Position numbers and translations under genes: made by a program. The notes beneath the pieces are model-generated. The model ran no database searches. It saw only the letters and a program-made list of their open reading frames with translations, and was not told the origin of the DNA. From Chondrus crispus (lineage: Eukaryota; Rhodophyta; Florideophyceae; Gigartinales; Gigartinaceae): a stretch of 64,000 bases of DNA. Below, in pieces: positions 44,301 through 53,796 of this stretch. Within the stretch, counting starts at the first letter, position 1. The number at the start of each line of letters is the position of its first letter. The stretch is taken from the NCBI RefSeq assembly GCF_000350225.1, contig NW_005179005.1, positions 168,786 through 232,785 on the forward strand, written 5' to 3'.

Positions 44301-46032
44301 TTCTTCGGTACGAGCACCACCGGGGACGCCCACTCGGTGCTCGCGGGTTCGATAACCCCTGCGTTCAACATCTTGTTGACCTCCTTCGCGACCATTTCGC
44401 GCATGGCGGGCCCCTTACGGTAGGGCATCGAACGTATCGGCTTCGTACCCGGTTCGAGAGGAATGCGGTGTTCCGTCGCTCGTATAGTTCCGAGCTCACC
44501 GCTCCACAGGCTCGAGTGCTTACGGAGCATCTCGAGTACGTGGCCACGGAGCTTGTCATCGTCGATGTATGACAAGTCGATTTCTTTTTCCCAATCCATC
44601 GGTGGATTTTCGGGATCCTTTTTCTGCGGGGGTACAGTACCCTCCGCCGTCGGTTGGTCTTGAGGTGGCCGTTCGTCCGTGACCACCCCCTTCTTCACGA
44701 CGGTCGTCCGTTCGTCGGAGCTCGGTCGTCCAGCTCCGGCCTTCCCGACTTGATCGGTCAAGTCGGTCAGGTGTAGCGCGTGCGCGATCCCCTCGGCAAC
44801 CCTCCGTTCGGGCGTGAGGATCGCGAGGGGGTTGCGCTTCGCGTATCCCACGACGGTGTGCTTCGGAAGCCGCCTTTCCCGTAGCGAAAAGTTCGCGACG
44901 ATGACGTCGAAGGTCTGATTCGGCAGAACCTCGGCGACGCCATTCGTCAACCTCACTCCATGTCGGTGTTGGAGTGAGGGCTTTGGTTCCAGGAACACGA
45001 GGCCCCTCCCCGCGGTGGTGACGCGCACTCGGGCTTGCGACATCGCGGGGATGGTAACCCAGCGGGCGAGTCGGATCGCCTGCGGGGCCTCATCCCGTAC
45101 ATCCGGCCGGCTCGTTTGGCGTCCGTGTCGCCTTGTAGGGGGAGTTGGCTTCCCCTTTCCGTCGACGATGGCTACGGAGCCACCGTGTCGAAGTTCGAGC
45201 TTCTGTCCGTCGATGTCGATGCTACGTACGTGGGCATCGATGAACGCCGTGCCGAGAAGAACGGGAACGGCAAGCTGTTCCGCCACCACGAACGGTATAC
45301 GGAACGTCGTGTTCCGCAAACGGACTGCAAGGCGGACGACCGCCGTAAGTCGAAGCGGGTTACTGTTCGCGCCAGCCAGTCGGGGCAATGGCGCGTCCCG
45401 TATTACGAAGCGGGTCCAGTCGGGAGGGAGGTCGGCCTTCCTCACTAAGTTGTAGCCCGAACACGTATCGACGGCGATCGTGTGGGGCTTGAACGCGTTA
45501 CCTTCGGTGGCCACGGAGCCAAGGACGTTATATATCTTGGACGTCATGAGGCATACAATGCCGTGGACCATCTTGGGCGCAACCCGCTCGGCGAGATCGT
45601 TCCGCCGAGGTCGTCGCCTTCGGTTCTGGCCCCTCCTGCGTTTCCTTCTACCTGAGTCGTGGGGCTTCCGCGTCTCCGTGATGCCCCCTCTGGTGCTTGA
45701 GTCCGTACGTGGCGGACATTTCGTCGGCTCCCTTGGCCTCACAGGAGTCTGGAGGTCGACCTGTTCTTTTCGGTCGTCGGTACTCCCGTCCTTTTCGTTA
45801 CCCATCACCGGTACTACGGGCGTCCCGGTGCTGTCCTCTCCGAACGTCGGGCTTACGGAGGCCTCGACGTTCGCTCCCCCCTGTATCGGCATTGCAGGGG
45901 CTACCGTGCTCGCTTCCGGTGGCGAGGGGTGTATTATCGGACAATACCCCCCGTGACCTAGGCGAGCACGTGGGGACCGGTCGAGTTCGTGGGGACAAGA
46001 CGGCTCACGCGACCGCGTGGACGTAACCGTCT
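41312..46032 (-). CDS. pol: G2 pol polyprotein (protease, RT, RNase H, integrase, chromodomain)
   Basis: The first ATG is at 45892 (1526 aa), but the frame is open to the gag end and matches the homologous G1 frame, so translation probably begins by -1 frameshifting from gag. Numbering from that ATG: basic linker ~80-98; protease site AVDTCSGYNLV at 141-151, with Cys in place of the usual Gly; RT with FTTLDCNSGYW ~571-581, MPFGLKGAPATFQ ~607-619 and YLDD 637-640; RNase H Asp 788, Glu 830, Asp 856; integrase zinc finger H1097/H1104/C1134/C1137 and catalytic Asp 1166, Asp 1226, Glu 1262 (35-residue spacing); chromodomain ~1459-1510 with FLIKWADYDTPTW. No stop or frameshift: probably functional apart from the atypical protease. 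Confidence 0.93.
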
Positions 46033-46045
46033 TTACCCTTTTTTC
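46033..46045 (-). promoter_or_regulatory. Predicted -1 frameshift site at the gag/pol junction
   Basis: On the minus strand gag ends TCG AAA AAA GGG TAA, and the pol phase is -1 relative to gag. The G1 copy has TCA AAA AAA GGG TGA, which contains the classical A AAA AAA heptamer. G2 has G AAA AAA, so slippage may be weaker or occur on the A run. The conserved pol phase upstream (REPSCPHE in G2, REPSFPHE in G1) supports recoding. Confidence 0.6.
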
Positions 46046-48603
46046 GAACTACCGGTGCTATCGGAGCTACCTTCCTGGCTATCGGCGGCCAGGTCTTCTC
46101 CCGCTCCTCGGTCCCGTGGGTCGGGACGTCTCACCCACGGCGGCACCACGTTATCGGCGAAGTATTCGGGTACTTCTAGACCTTGACCTGCGACGTCCGG
46201 ACGTCGCAGGATATGGGGGACAGGGAGAACCGGTTCTCCTTCGTGATTCTCCTCGGGTAGGGGATGCGGACCCTCTACCCAATCTTGCAAGTACATGATC
46301 GCCTTCTGTACCTGTTGAGGTAACCGAGAACGGTCCCGGTCACCTCCCCTTCCTTGACGGGGATACCTCGTGTCCGCCTGGCGGTAATCGGGTCGATCAC
46401 GACGATCGAGTTCGTTACGGCGATACCCACCTCCACGTGGGGCGAAGCGTGCGCCCCCACCCGAACGATTCGGGAAACCTTGACGCGGGGGACGGCCCTC
46501 GCCGACCGACTGCCGGAGGAGGTTACGCGCACCGGGGCGCGTCTCCATCTGGTATCGGTAGTTCCTGTACGCTGTGAACATACGTTGTTCCGGCGACAGG
46601 AACGGGCAGGCGTACATGGCGTGCCCGTACGTACGGCACAGCCAGCACACGTACGCGCTGCCATCCGTTGAGGCGAAGGTCGCCGCGTGGTGCGCCTCCT
46701 CATCGGTGAGGAGGGGTACGCGAGGGGCTTCGGCTCCTGCATCTCGATTCGAGATGTCGAACTCTGCGACCCGGGGGTCCGTACCCCTTGCCACTCTTGG
46801 AGTGTGCGCGAAGGCGGTCGCGTAACTGGATGTCGTTCCGGTCGACATCGGCGTGGGAGGTCGTCCTCCCACGGGCCCCGTTCCTTGCGTAATGAGGACA
46901 GGGTCAGCCTGCCACTCATCCTCCCCGACATGGAGGGTAGAAGCGGGCGAACTTGTTGCGGCGGACTTCGTAGTCCTGCTAGCCTTCCCTGCCGGTTTCG
47001 GGTCCGGCAGAGGTAGCCCGCGCCGGGCGCGGTACGTAGTCCCTTCCGCCGTGGCGATGCGGTGGATAGTTGGTAGATCGGTCTTCTGGCTGCTTGGCAG
47101 CCGCTGAACGGTCTCGGAAACTGCGGCACGGGTCGCAGGTGCGAGTCCCCGCACGAAGTAGTGCGCGAGGGACTGTTCGGAGAACACTGCCGTGCATCGG
47201 AACGCGGCAGTTTCCAACCGGTCCGCAAAGGTGCTCTCCGTTTCGTGGGGTTTCTGTCGCGCCGTAGCGACAGCGTCGTACGCTTCACCTAACACGTCGT
47301 CCGTGAGGTAGCGTTTCAAGAGTTGATTTACGAGCCCCGGCCAGCTCACGTCGTCGTGGAGCTGGCCGGCGCGGAGGCCACGCATCGTATAACTCGTATA
47401 CAGGCGCTCCGCATCGCGCTCTAAGAAGTGCGCCAGAACTCGTATCGCAACACCTTCCGTCAGGTGTTGCGAGTTGAAGGTTATCCGGATATCCTTCAAG
47501 AACGGCAGCAGCCGGATCGGGTCCGTACCGTCGAAGCTACGCATCGTGGGACGGATCCCACGACAGCGTTGGACGTACTTCGCGATCCGTCCCGCGTCAC
47601 CCGAGGTGACGAGCCTCGAGGTGTTATCCAAGCGGTACATACGATAGTCAGCGACGGCGCTGAACTCTTGGATCATCGTATGTACCGGCTCGAGTCCGGG
47701 TTCAGCGGGACCCAGCGTGCCGAACGGGGTAACGGGTAGCGTACGGACGTCTACCGGTCCGGGTCGCGCGGTGTGGTCCACCGGCGGGTAGCCGCCCCAG
47801 CGGGGATCGACGGAGAACATGGGTTCTCCGGATCCGCGAGCGGCTACTCCACGGTCCGGGTCGTTACGATACGGCACCCGTCCCGTCTGCCACATGTTTC
47901 CGGGGACATGTGGCAGAGCTTGGGACTCGGACGCGACGTTGGCGTCCATCCGAGGTCGTCTTTCTCCTGCGTCTCGACTGGGATCGGCCACAGTTGGGCG
48001 CCATCCTTGCGGGGCGGCAGCGTCCGGAGGTACAGTACCACCGGGCCCTCTCGTGGGGGCACCGGGCAGCCTTGCGGCCATGGTACGTTCCAGGTCACGG
48101 GCACGCTGCCGCGTGGACTCCAGCTCAGCGGTGAGGTGAGCAAAGGCACCAAGTTGCTCCGCCGAGGGAGGTTGACGAGCGTCAAGACGTCTCGACGAAG
48201 TCGGCCTTGCGGGACGACCTTCCCCATACGTAGCGGGGTTCTCGGGACGCGAGTCTTCGACGAGCACCAGTCGCGATTGCAACTGGTCGACCAGTGCTCG
48301 GAGATTCTCCAGCGACTGGGTGACACGGTCGAACCTCCCCTCGCGGATGGATCGGAGCTCGTCCATGCAGCGCGAATAGACGGCGTCCGTAACGTCGATG
48401 CGGAGGGAAGTACGGACTTCCTCGATGTAGTCTGCGATGCGGTCGAACATCGCCGCCGCTTGTCCTTCGGGGGACTCGGGCGACGGTTCGCGGTCTCGGA
48501 GACCAGCGTCGCCGTCGCCGAACGGCGGTGATGGGGCGTGCATAGCGGCCGCCCTCGGATCCGCCGGTTCGGAGCGGATCGAGGGGGCGTATTCTTGACT
48601 CAT
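46033..48603 (-). CDS. gag: G2 gag polyprotein (856 aa)
   Basis: Starts at ATG 48603 (MSQEYAPSIRSEP). The frame is open further upstream, but that part lies in the primer site and LTR. Residues ~40-180 include a likely coiled coil (FDRIADYIEEVRTSLRI, DRVTQSLENLRALVDQL). A capsid-like Retrotrans_gag region starts at SFDGTDPIRLLPFLKDIRIT. The zinc knuckle CWLCRTYGHAMYAC (CX2CX4HX4C) is followed by a basic Arg/Gly stretch. Gag forms the virus-like particle and packages RNA. Intact; ends GSSKKG. Confidence 0.9.
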   Translation of the reverse strand: MSQEYAPSIRSEPADPRAAAMHAPSPPFGDGDAGLRDREPSPESPEGQAAAMFDRIADYIEEVRTSLRIDVTDAVYSRCMDELRSIREGRFDRVTQSLENLRALVDQLQSRLVLVEDSRPENPATYGEGRPARPTSSRRLDARQPPSAEQLGAFAHLTAELESTRQRARDLERTMAARLPGAPTRGPGGTVPPDAAAPQGWRPTVADPSRDAGERRPRMDANVASESQALPHVPGNMWQTGRVPYRNDPDRGVAARGSGEPMFSVDPRWGGYPPVDHTARPGPVDVRTLPVTPFGTLGPAEPGLEPVHTMIQEFSAVADYRMYRLDNTSRLVTSGDAGRIAKYVQRCRGIRPTMRSFDGTDPIRLLPFLKDIRITFNSQHLTEGVAIRVLAHFLERDAERLYTSYTMRGLRAGQLHDDVSWPGLVNQLLKRYLTDDVLGEAYDAVATARQKPHETESTFADRLETAAFRCTAVFSEQSLAHYFVRGLAPATRAAVSETVQRLPSSQKTDLPTIHRIATAEGTTYRARRGLPLPDPKPAGKASRTTKSAATSSPASTLHVGEDEWQADPVLITQGTGPVGGRPPTPMSTGTTSSYATAFAHTPRVARGTDPRVAEFDISNRDAGAEAPRVPLLTDEEAHHAATFASTDGSAYVCWLCRTYGHAMYACPFLSPEQRMFTAYRNYRYQMETRPGARNLLRQSVGEGRPPRQGFPNRSGGGARFAPRGGGYRRNELDRRDRPDYRQADTRYPRQGRGGDRDRSRLPQQVQKAIMYLQDWVEGPHPLPEENHEGEPVLPVPHILRRPDVAGQGLEVPEYFADNVVPPWVRRPDPRDRGAGEDLAADSQEGSSDSTGSSKKG

Positions 48604-48662
48604 CTCGACGCGTACGGACGCGGAGGAAAAGGAAAGTCTTCTCGGAAGGATCTCGGGGTCTT

Positions 48663-48678
48663 CTAGGTCGGGAGACCA
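48663..48678 (-). promoter_or_regulatory. Primer-binding site of G2
   Basis: One base inside the 5' LTR the minus strand reads tggtctcccgacctag, starting with TGG as needed to pair with a tRNA CCA end. The same position in element A reads tggtctcttaacctag. tRNA identity not determined. Confidence 0.7.
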
Positions 48679-48679
48679 C

Positions 48680-49380
48680 TGTAGCATAAACACCCCCAGA
48701 CGACTGGAGGTGTATGCGCAGTTCGACCTGTAGACCCCGGTTCGGAGAAGGGGTGAAGCGGGCCAACCAGCTACGGAACCGGGCTCGGGCCCGGGTAGCG
48801 GTGGTAGAGCGGGAGCGAGCAGGGACGCGCGCACGCACGAGCGGATCGACGCCTCGACGCCCCGGAGCAGCACTGGGTGACGTACCAGTGCTGACGGGCG
48901 GAGGCGGTTCCGTGCTCGCTCGCGTGCTGCGCGTCCACTCCGGCTCGGCTCCGACTAAACGCGCGCGGAGAGCGAAGGCGACGTTTAGAATAAGCTGGGT
49001 GGACTCACCTTGGCGGTCGGTTGAGGACAAGCCCGTGCTTGTCCCCTTCCGCCGCCGTCGGTCCGCTCCATATTTAATATACAAAACAATCTATCATAAC
49101 ACTACAGTACCTCGGTGCGGTAGTGGGCTACTGTAGTGCAGGTCGGCCTGCACTGTAATACTGTCAGCTATGTCGAGGCTGACAGTACACGTATTACTCG
49201 TGGTGCGTACGCGCTTCGTTCGCGCGCTGTACACGTGTGCACGTGTATGCGCGTGTCCCCTGTCCCCGTGGTGTACACGTGGACACGCGCAGTTGTACTG
49301 TAGAGCTCGACGCTCTACAGTAGCTGATCTAGTTCTTGATCTAATCTAATCTAAAGCCCCAGGGGGGGGGTTATGCTACA
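48680..49380 (-). repeat. 5' LTR of G2 (701 bp)
   Basis: Inverted ends tgtagcataa...ttatgctaca. Hairpins agcactgg/ccagtgct, ctaaac/gtttag, ggacaag/cttgtcc, actacagta/tactgtagt, actgtcagc/gctgacagt and tactgtagagc/gctctacagta. Contains ccatatttaata. The right flank is a copia pol interrupted in the RNase H region. Confidence 0.88.
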
Positions 49381-49962
49381 TGTGAGTCACACTGGGCAGG
49401 TGTAAAACGAGTAATGCGATACGTGCAAGGGACTCGAAACTTAGGAATCGTGTTTGACAATAAATCCAAATCGCCGGAGTTGCTCGGTTTCAGTGATGCT
49501 GACTGGGCCGGTTGTTCAGACTCTCGCAAGTCGACCAGCGGATATGTTTTCAAGTTCTGTGGTGGAGCTATCAGTTGGAGTTCCCGGAAACAGACTGTGG
49601 TTGCGACTTCGACGTGTGAAGCTGAGTACATTGCACTATGTGAAGCGTGTAAGGAGGCGACCTGGTTGCGTCAAGTTGTTGCTGATGTCCTCGGACTTGA
49701 TTCTGATCCCACGATCATGATGGGGTGTGACAATGCAGGGACGATTTCGTTTGCACAGAATGAATCGATCAACCGTCGCAACAAACATGTTGATGTAAAA
49801 TACCACTACGTACGAGATGCTATTAAGAGAAACATTGTGAATTTGTCGCATTGTCCGACGACTTCGATGCCTGCGGATATCTTAACCAAAGCACTTGGGC
49901 GAATTCTATTCCAGAAGTTTGTAGAACTTCTGGGGCTTGCAGTGTCCAGTAAAAGCATGTGA
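49381..49962 (+). pseudogene. Ty1/copia family-2 pol, RNase H end (5'-truncated by the G2 LTR)
   Basis: Starting at ESHWAGVKRVMRYVQGTRN, the frame carries FSDADWAGCSDSRKSTSGYV, STCEAEYIALCEACKEATWL and HVDVKYHYVRDAIKRN, the copia RNase H, to the end LLGLAVSSKSM. It is more than 90% identical to the end of copia F by eye. A polypurine tract, gatcgagggggag (49963-49975), and an LTR follow. Confidence 0.9.
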
Positions 49963-49975
49963 TCGAGGGGGAGTG

Positions 49976-50783
49976 TTGGAAATCTTCGACCACATGCTAA
50001 GCTCCAAGCCTGACAGATATTACACGTGTACGTCGACGAAACCTAAAATGCTTGCAAGAGCATTCTCAGGATGTTTGGTCTTCAAGGTGGACACGTGTCA
50101 TATTTGTACACAGTTGCACTTTCCTATCATTTCCGAGCATGTTTCAATTTTGGTGTTGACACGTGTAAGTTATGTACATCGTGGCACTCTACAGTACATT
50201 CTGAACATGTTTCATTTTTCTCGATCTGACACGTGTGTGACACGTATGACGTATGTGCCACAGTGGTTATTAATCGTAGTGTAAAATCTGTAATCTACAG
50301 TACAGTACATTCAGATATTATTGACTCTCAAAACGGTCCCAAATTATTAGCAAGAGAGAGTGCAAGAAGGAGAGTCATTTGATTATCAACGGAGAGTGGA
50401 AGTAGGAGAGTCACTTGATTATCAACCGAGAGTGCAAGAAGGAGAGTCATTTGATTGTCAACGGAGTGGAAGTAGGAGAGTCACTTGATTATCAACCGAG
50501 AGTGCAAGAAGGAGAGTCATGTGATTATCAACCGAGAGTGGAAGTAGGAGAGTCACTTGATTATCAACGGAGAGTGCAACAGGGAGAGTCACTTGATTAT
50601 CAACCAGTGCAAGAAGGAGAGTCACGTGACCAGCCCTAATGGCTCGTATTGTATGTAGTTCGAAGAGTATAAGTAGCGCCAATAGTTGGCGACCAAGAGT
50701 AAAATGGCATCAATTTCTTTTCCCGTCAACCACCAGCAACCTTCAACCATTCTTCTTCCCTCTGCCCCGCTGACCTTTCTATA
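49976..50783 (+). repeat. LTR of copia family 2 (808 bp)
   Basis: Begins tgttggaaatcttcgacc after the polypurine tract and ends ctgacctttctata. It contains ACACGTGT modules, a 36-bp minisatellite (50354-50630) and gagtataagtagcgccaata, a TATA box followed by a cgccaa/ttggcg stem. Its right end joins a reversed copia gag, so it inserted there. Confidence 0.85.
50354..50630. repeat. 36-bp minisatellite inside the family-2 LTR
   Basis: Alternating units gagagtgcaagaaggagagt+catttgattatcaacc and gagagtggaagtaggagagt+cacttgattatcaacg. Related arrays lie at 53238-53473 (reversed) and 63115-63325, with different copy numbers. Confidence 0.92.
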
Positions 50784-52940
50784 TAGCTGGATTTTCTGCT
50801 TCCAGATGTAAAAGTTAGATGCGGTCAGCTTCTCGATTCTGACCGATCCAGAGCTTTGGTCATCCATTTCGCCGAATGGATGTACGTACCCTTCGAGTAT
50901 ACAAGGTCTTCCGTTCCGGGATCCCAAGCCGTTAACCGATAGTCAACACAATGGCAAGCCCACCCGTATAAGAAGTTTGTAGCGATTACTCGGAAACGTT
51001 CTTGGTGCTTGTCCCGGCGGAGTGGAACAAGCGTATTCTTCTTAAAAATGCCTTAGGGCGCTACCCCTGTATGTCGGCCAGTGCGGGTCTTTCGACTGTG
51101 AACTAAATCAAACGTGCCACGAGTAAGCACAACAACTTTGCCTGTAGACGAACCAGGACTTTTGGTCACTACCGCGAACGGTCGCTGCAACCTAAATCGG
51201 CTTGTCCAAACTTGATACGGTACTACCCCAATGAGGTTTCCCACAACACAAGAATGAAACTGCCTTCGTCGTACTCGTGTGATTTGTTCACAATCACGCC
51301 TAGGGTCACCCTCTTCCGTGCGAACTTAATCAAGGTACGCGACCTTATACACGTATAGTGAGAGGTTCAGTGTTTAGGCACGTATTCTCTTCACCCAGGG
51401 GACCGAAGTCGTACCTATAGGGCTAATACCGAGAGCGTTACCCACACCGCCGACGCACCTCCCGAAGGCAGAGTGCGGATCGACTAGACCAGTACACTGT
51501 GATCCTCCCCGAGGATCAGTGTTTCGTCTCTCGACGATTCTTGGTCGGACCCTCGCTCAAGTCAGATTTCCAATGGCACAAGCCTTTCACCAAGAGCGAG
51601 GGTATCGGCAGCTACGACGATCACCGGCGTGATCGAAGGGCAGTCTTCTTGGATTGATATGGTACGTTGGCGACTAGGGACTACACCCACAGCTCACACA
51701 GCGATTGCCAAGACCAAGCTGCAACAGACACGAAGAAGATCCACCAAGTTGAAACGACAGCAGATAGACGGAGACGAACGACCAAGATAATAACGACAGC
51801 AAGTAGACGGCGATGGAACAAAACAAACGACGGCGGCGATGAAAACGGCGGCGGAAACGACAGCAGAAACCAAAACGAGAACGACAGCGGAGACCAAAAC
51901 GAGAACGACAGCAGAAACAAACAAACACGAAAGCGGCAGCAGAAACTGAGAACGAGCACTCACACAGCGGAACAATAACGTTGAACTGGGCCCATAACCT
52001 ACTGGAAGATCAGCAGGGCAAAGGGAAATCGAAGGACGGTTGATGAGGTGAAGTTGAAGGATTGGGTACCGATTTTCTTTGAGTCGCCAAACTTCTGGCA
52101 CTACTTATACACTTCTGCAATCTTCTAGAACTCTACTACCAAACACTACGACACACATACTACAAATGTATTGGCTCTAACACATGTGCCCGTCTTGCTA
52201 CTCAGCCAAACTGGCGATGGCCCAACGAACAGAACAGAAAACCGCCTTACGAATTAGCACTGTCATGACGGAGAAATTAGTAAGGCAGTACAACAAAGCA
52301 CAGCAAAGCACAAATTCCCTTACTATTCCAAATCCAGCGTGGCACAAATTCGTAAGGCACGTTTACAGCTCACACGTTGCCTTACGAATTCAAATCAATC
52401 CTGCAAGGACTGTTTACAGCGCACGCGTTGCCCTATGAATCTGAATCTCTCGTGAGGTCCTGTCCACTGTCAATTACAACAGTGCACATTTTGCCTTACG
52501 AATTCAAAACTCGCGCAACGGTATCTTTGTGTCCTGCTGTACCCGTGCTGCACTCCATGGATGCTGTAAACCTTTGGCACGTGCCAGGCACCCGCCACCA
52601 AGGTTCTACACTTTGTCTGTAAGACTGCAGGCGTACTGTACGCGTCCGACCGTGTAATGAGGACATGTGTCCAGGTCATACACGTGTCGGGCGAAGAAAA
52701 ATGAAACATGCTCAGATTGTACAGTACACCGCAACCGTGTACATATTTCACACGTGTACACTTTGAAAACCAAACGGTCTCCTGAAGTACTGTAAAGTGC
52801 AACCGTGTACAGAAATCACACGTGTACACGTTGAAAATTAAACTTGCTCAGCTCGTCACGCAGAGTGTTTTTGCTTTTACACGTGTCATACCTGTCGTCG
52901 TGTGTCATGCATATCAGCATGTGGTCATAGAATTACAACA
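50784..52940 (-). mobile_element. 5' end of a copia family-1 element (LTR, primer site, leader, gag start), minus strand
   Basis: This is the reverse complement of the start of copia F: LTR 52940-52000 (941 bp), primer site ggttatgggcccag at 51999-51986, a leader of ~1.1 kb with the tctgctgtcgttctcg minisatellite (51840-51930), and the gag start MDDQSSGSVRIEKLTASNFY. It is truncated at 50784 by the family-2 LTR. The LTR interrupts a family-3 pol at 52941. Confidence 0.85.
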
Positions 52941-53082
52941 AAGTTATCTCAACACTGTGCCGACCCTCACGAGTCGCACTGGTCAGGTGTGAAACGTGTT
53001 TCGAGATACTTGCGTGGGTCCCAGCATCTTGTAATAGTGTGTGGTAAAGATGATCTTGGTACGGAACTTCATGGGTATAGCG
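52941..53082 (+). pseudogene. Ty1/copia family-3 pol fragment
   Basis: Reads LSQHCADPHESHWSGVKRV, YLRGSQHL and KDDLGTELHGYS, matching the family-3 pol at 63540-63690. It is cut on both sides by LTR insertions. Confidence 0.85.
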
Positions 53083-53473
53083 TATAGAAAGGTCAGCGGG
53101 GCCGAGGGAAGAAGGATGGTGGAAGGTTGCTGGTGGTTGACGGGAAAAGAAATTGATGCCATTTTACTCTTGGTCGCCAACTATTGGCGCTACTTATACT
53201 CTTCGAACTACATACAATACGACCCATTAGGGCTGGTCACGTGACTCTCCTTCTTGCACTCGTTGATAATCAAGTGACTCTCCCTGTTGCACTCTCCGTT
53301 GATAATCAAGTGACTCTCCTACTTCCACTCTCCGTTGATAATCAAATGACTCTTCTTCTTGCACTCTCGGTTGATAATCAAGTGACTCTCCTACTTCCAC
53401 TCTCGGTTGATAATCAAATGACTCTCCTTCTTGCACTCTCGGTTGATAATCAAGTGACTCTCCTACTTCCACT
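53083..53473 (-). repeat. Partial family-2 LTR, reversed
   Basis: Starts tatagaaaggtcagcgggg, the reverse complement of a family-2 LTR end, and is truncated inside the minisatellite at 53473, where a family-3 LTR fragment begins. Confidence 0.85.
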
Positions 53474-53782
53474 TAATGGTAGGTTCGGAGGGACAAGGGA
53501 AAGAAAGGAGGGCAGGTTGATGTGTGTGAGTGAAGGAGTTGGTGCCGAGGTTTACTTTGAAGCCGTTTTTCTGCAATACTTATACACTTCGAGTGCTACA
53601 CTATCGCTCTACTCCGACTCCCAGTAAACCATACTCTACTATGCGCGACCAAGTGCGGTCCTCTTGTGGCCCGACCATACTGTTCGATTTCCACCTTACG
53701 AATCGATTCGTAACTATTAGCTCAACTATTTCTACACATTCCAAATGACTGTAAACCATGGCCCTATTCCCCCCTTACTAAT
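53474..53782 (-). repeat. Partial family-3 LTR
   Basis: Begins taatggtaggttcggaggg and is a ~300-bp near-identical direct repeat of 53797-54100. The sequence ctgggcccataacc (53783-53796) between the two copies matches the copia primer-binding site. Confidence 0.8.
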
Positions 53783-53796
53783 CTGGGCCCATAACC

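Larger units (their letters stand above)
36204..49380 (-). mobile_element. Ty3/gypsy chromovirus G2 with antisense gene, all frames intact
   Basis: Minus-strand order: 5' LTR (49380-48680), primer site, gag (48603-46033), pol in -1 phase (to 41312), internal polypurine tract and hairpin, spacer, antisense gene (37107-39368 plus), second hairpin and polypurine tract, 3' LTR (36822-36204). The LTRs differ in length (701 vs 619 bp) and in roughly a quarter of positions. The flanks are unrelated (G1 gag on the left, a copia pol on the right), so this is not a simple insertion. Confidence 0.85.

Noticed and set aside
36204-49380. Calling G2 a single intact recent insertion
   Set aside because: LTRs differ in length and sequence and no target duplication is shared; the flanks come from different elements.
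50354-50630. CRISPR-like array
   Set aside because: Units are contiguous 36-bp minisatellite repeats with no unique spacers and no cas genes, located inside an LTR in a eukaryotic context.
51667-51978. Asn/Glu-rich frame NENDSGDQNEND
   Set aside because: Translation of the copia leader minisatellite. The same sequence in the intact element lies in the untranslated leader.
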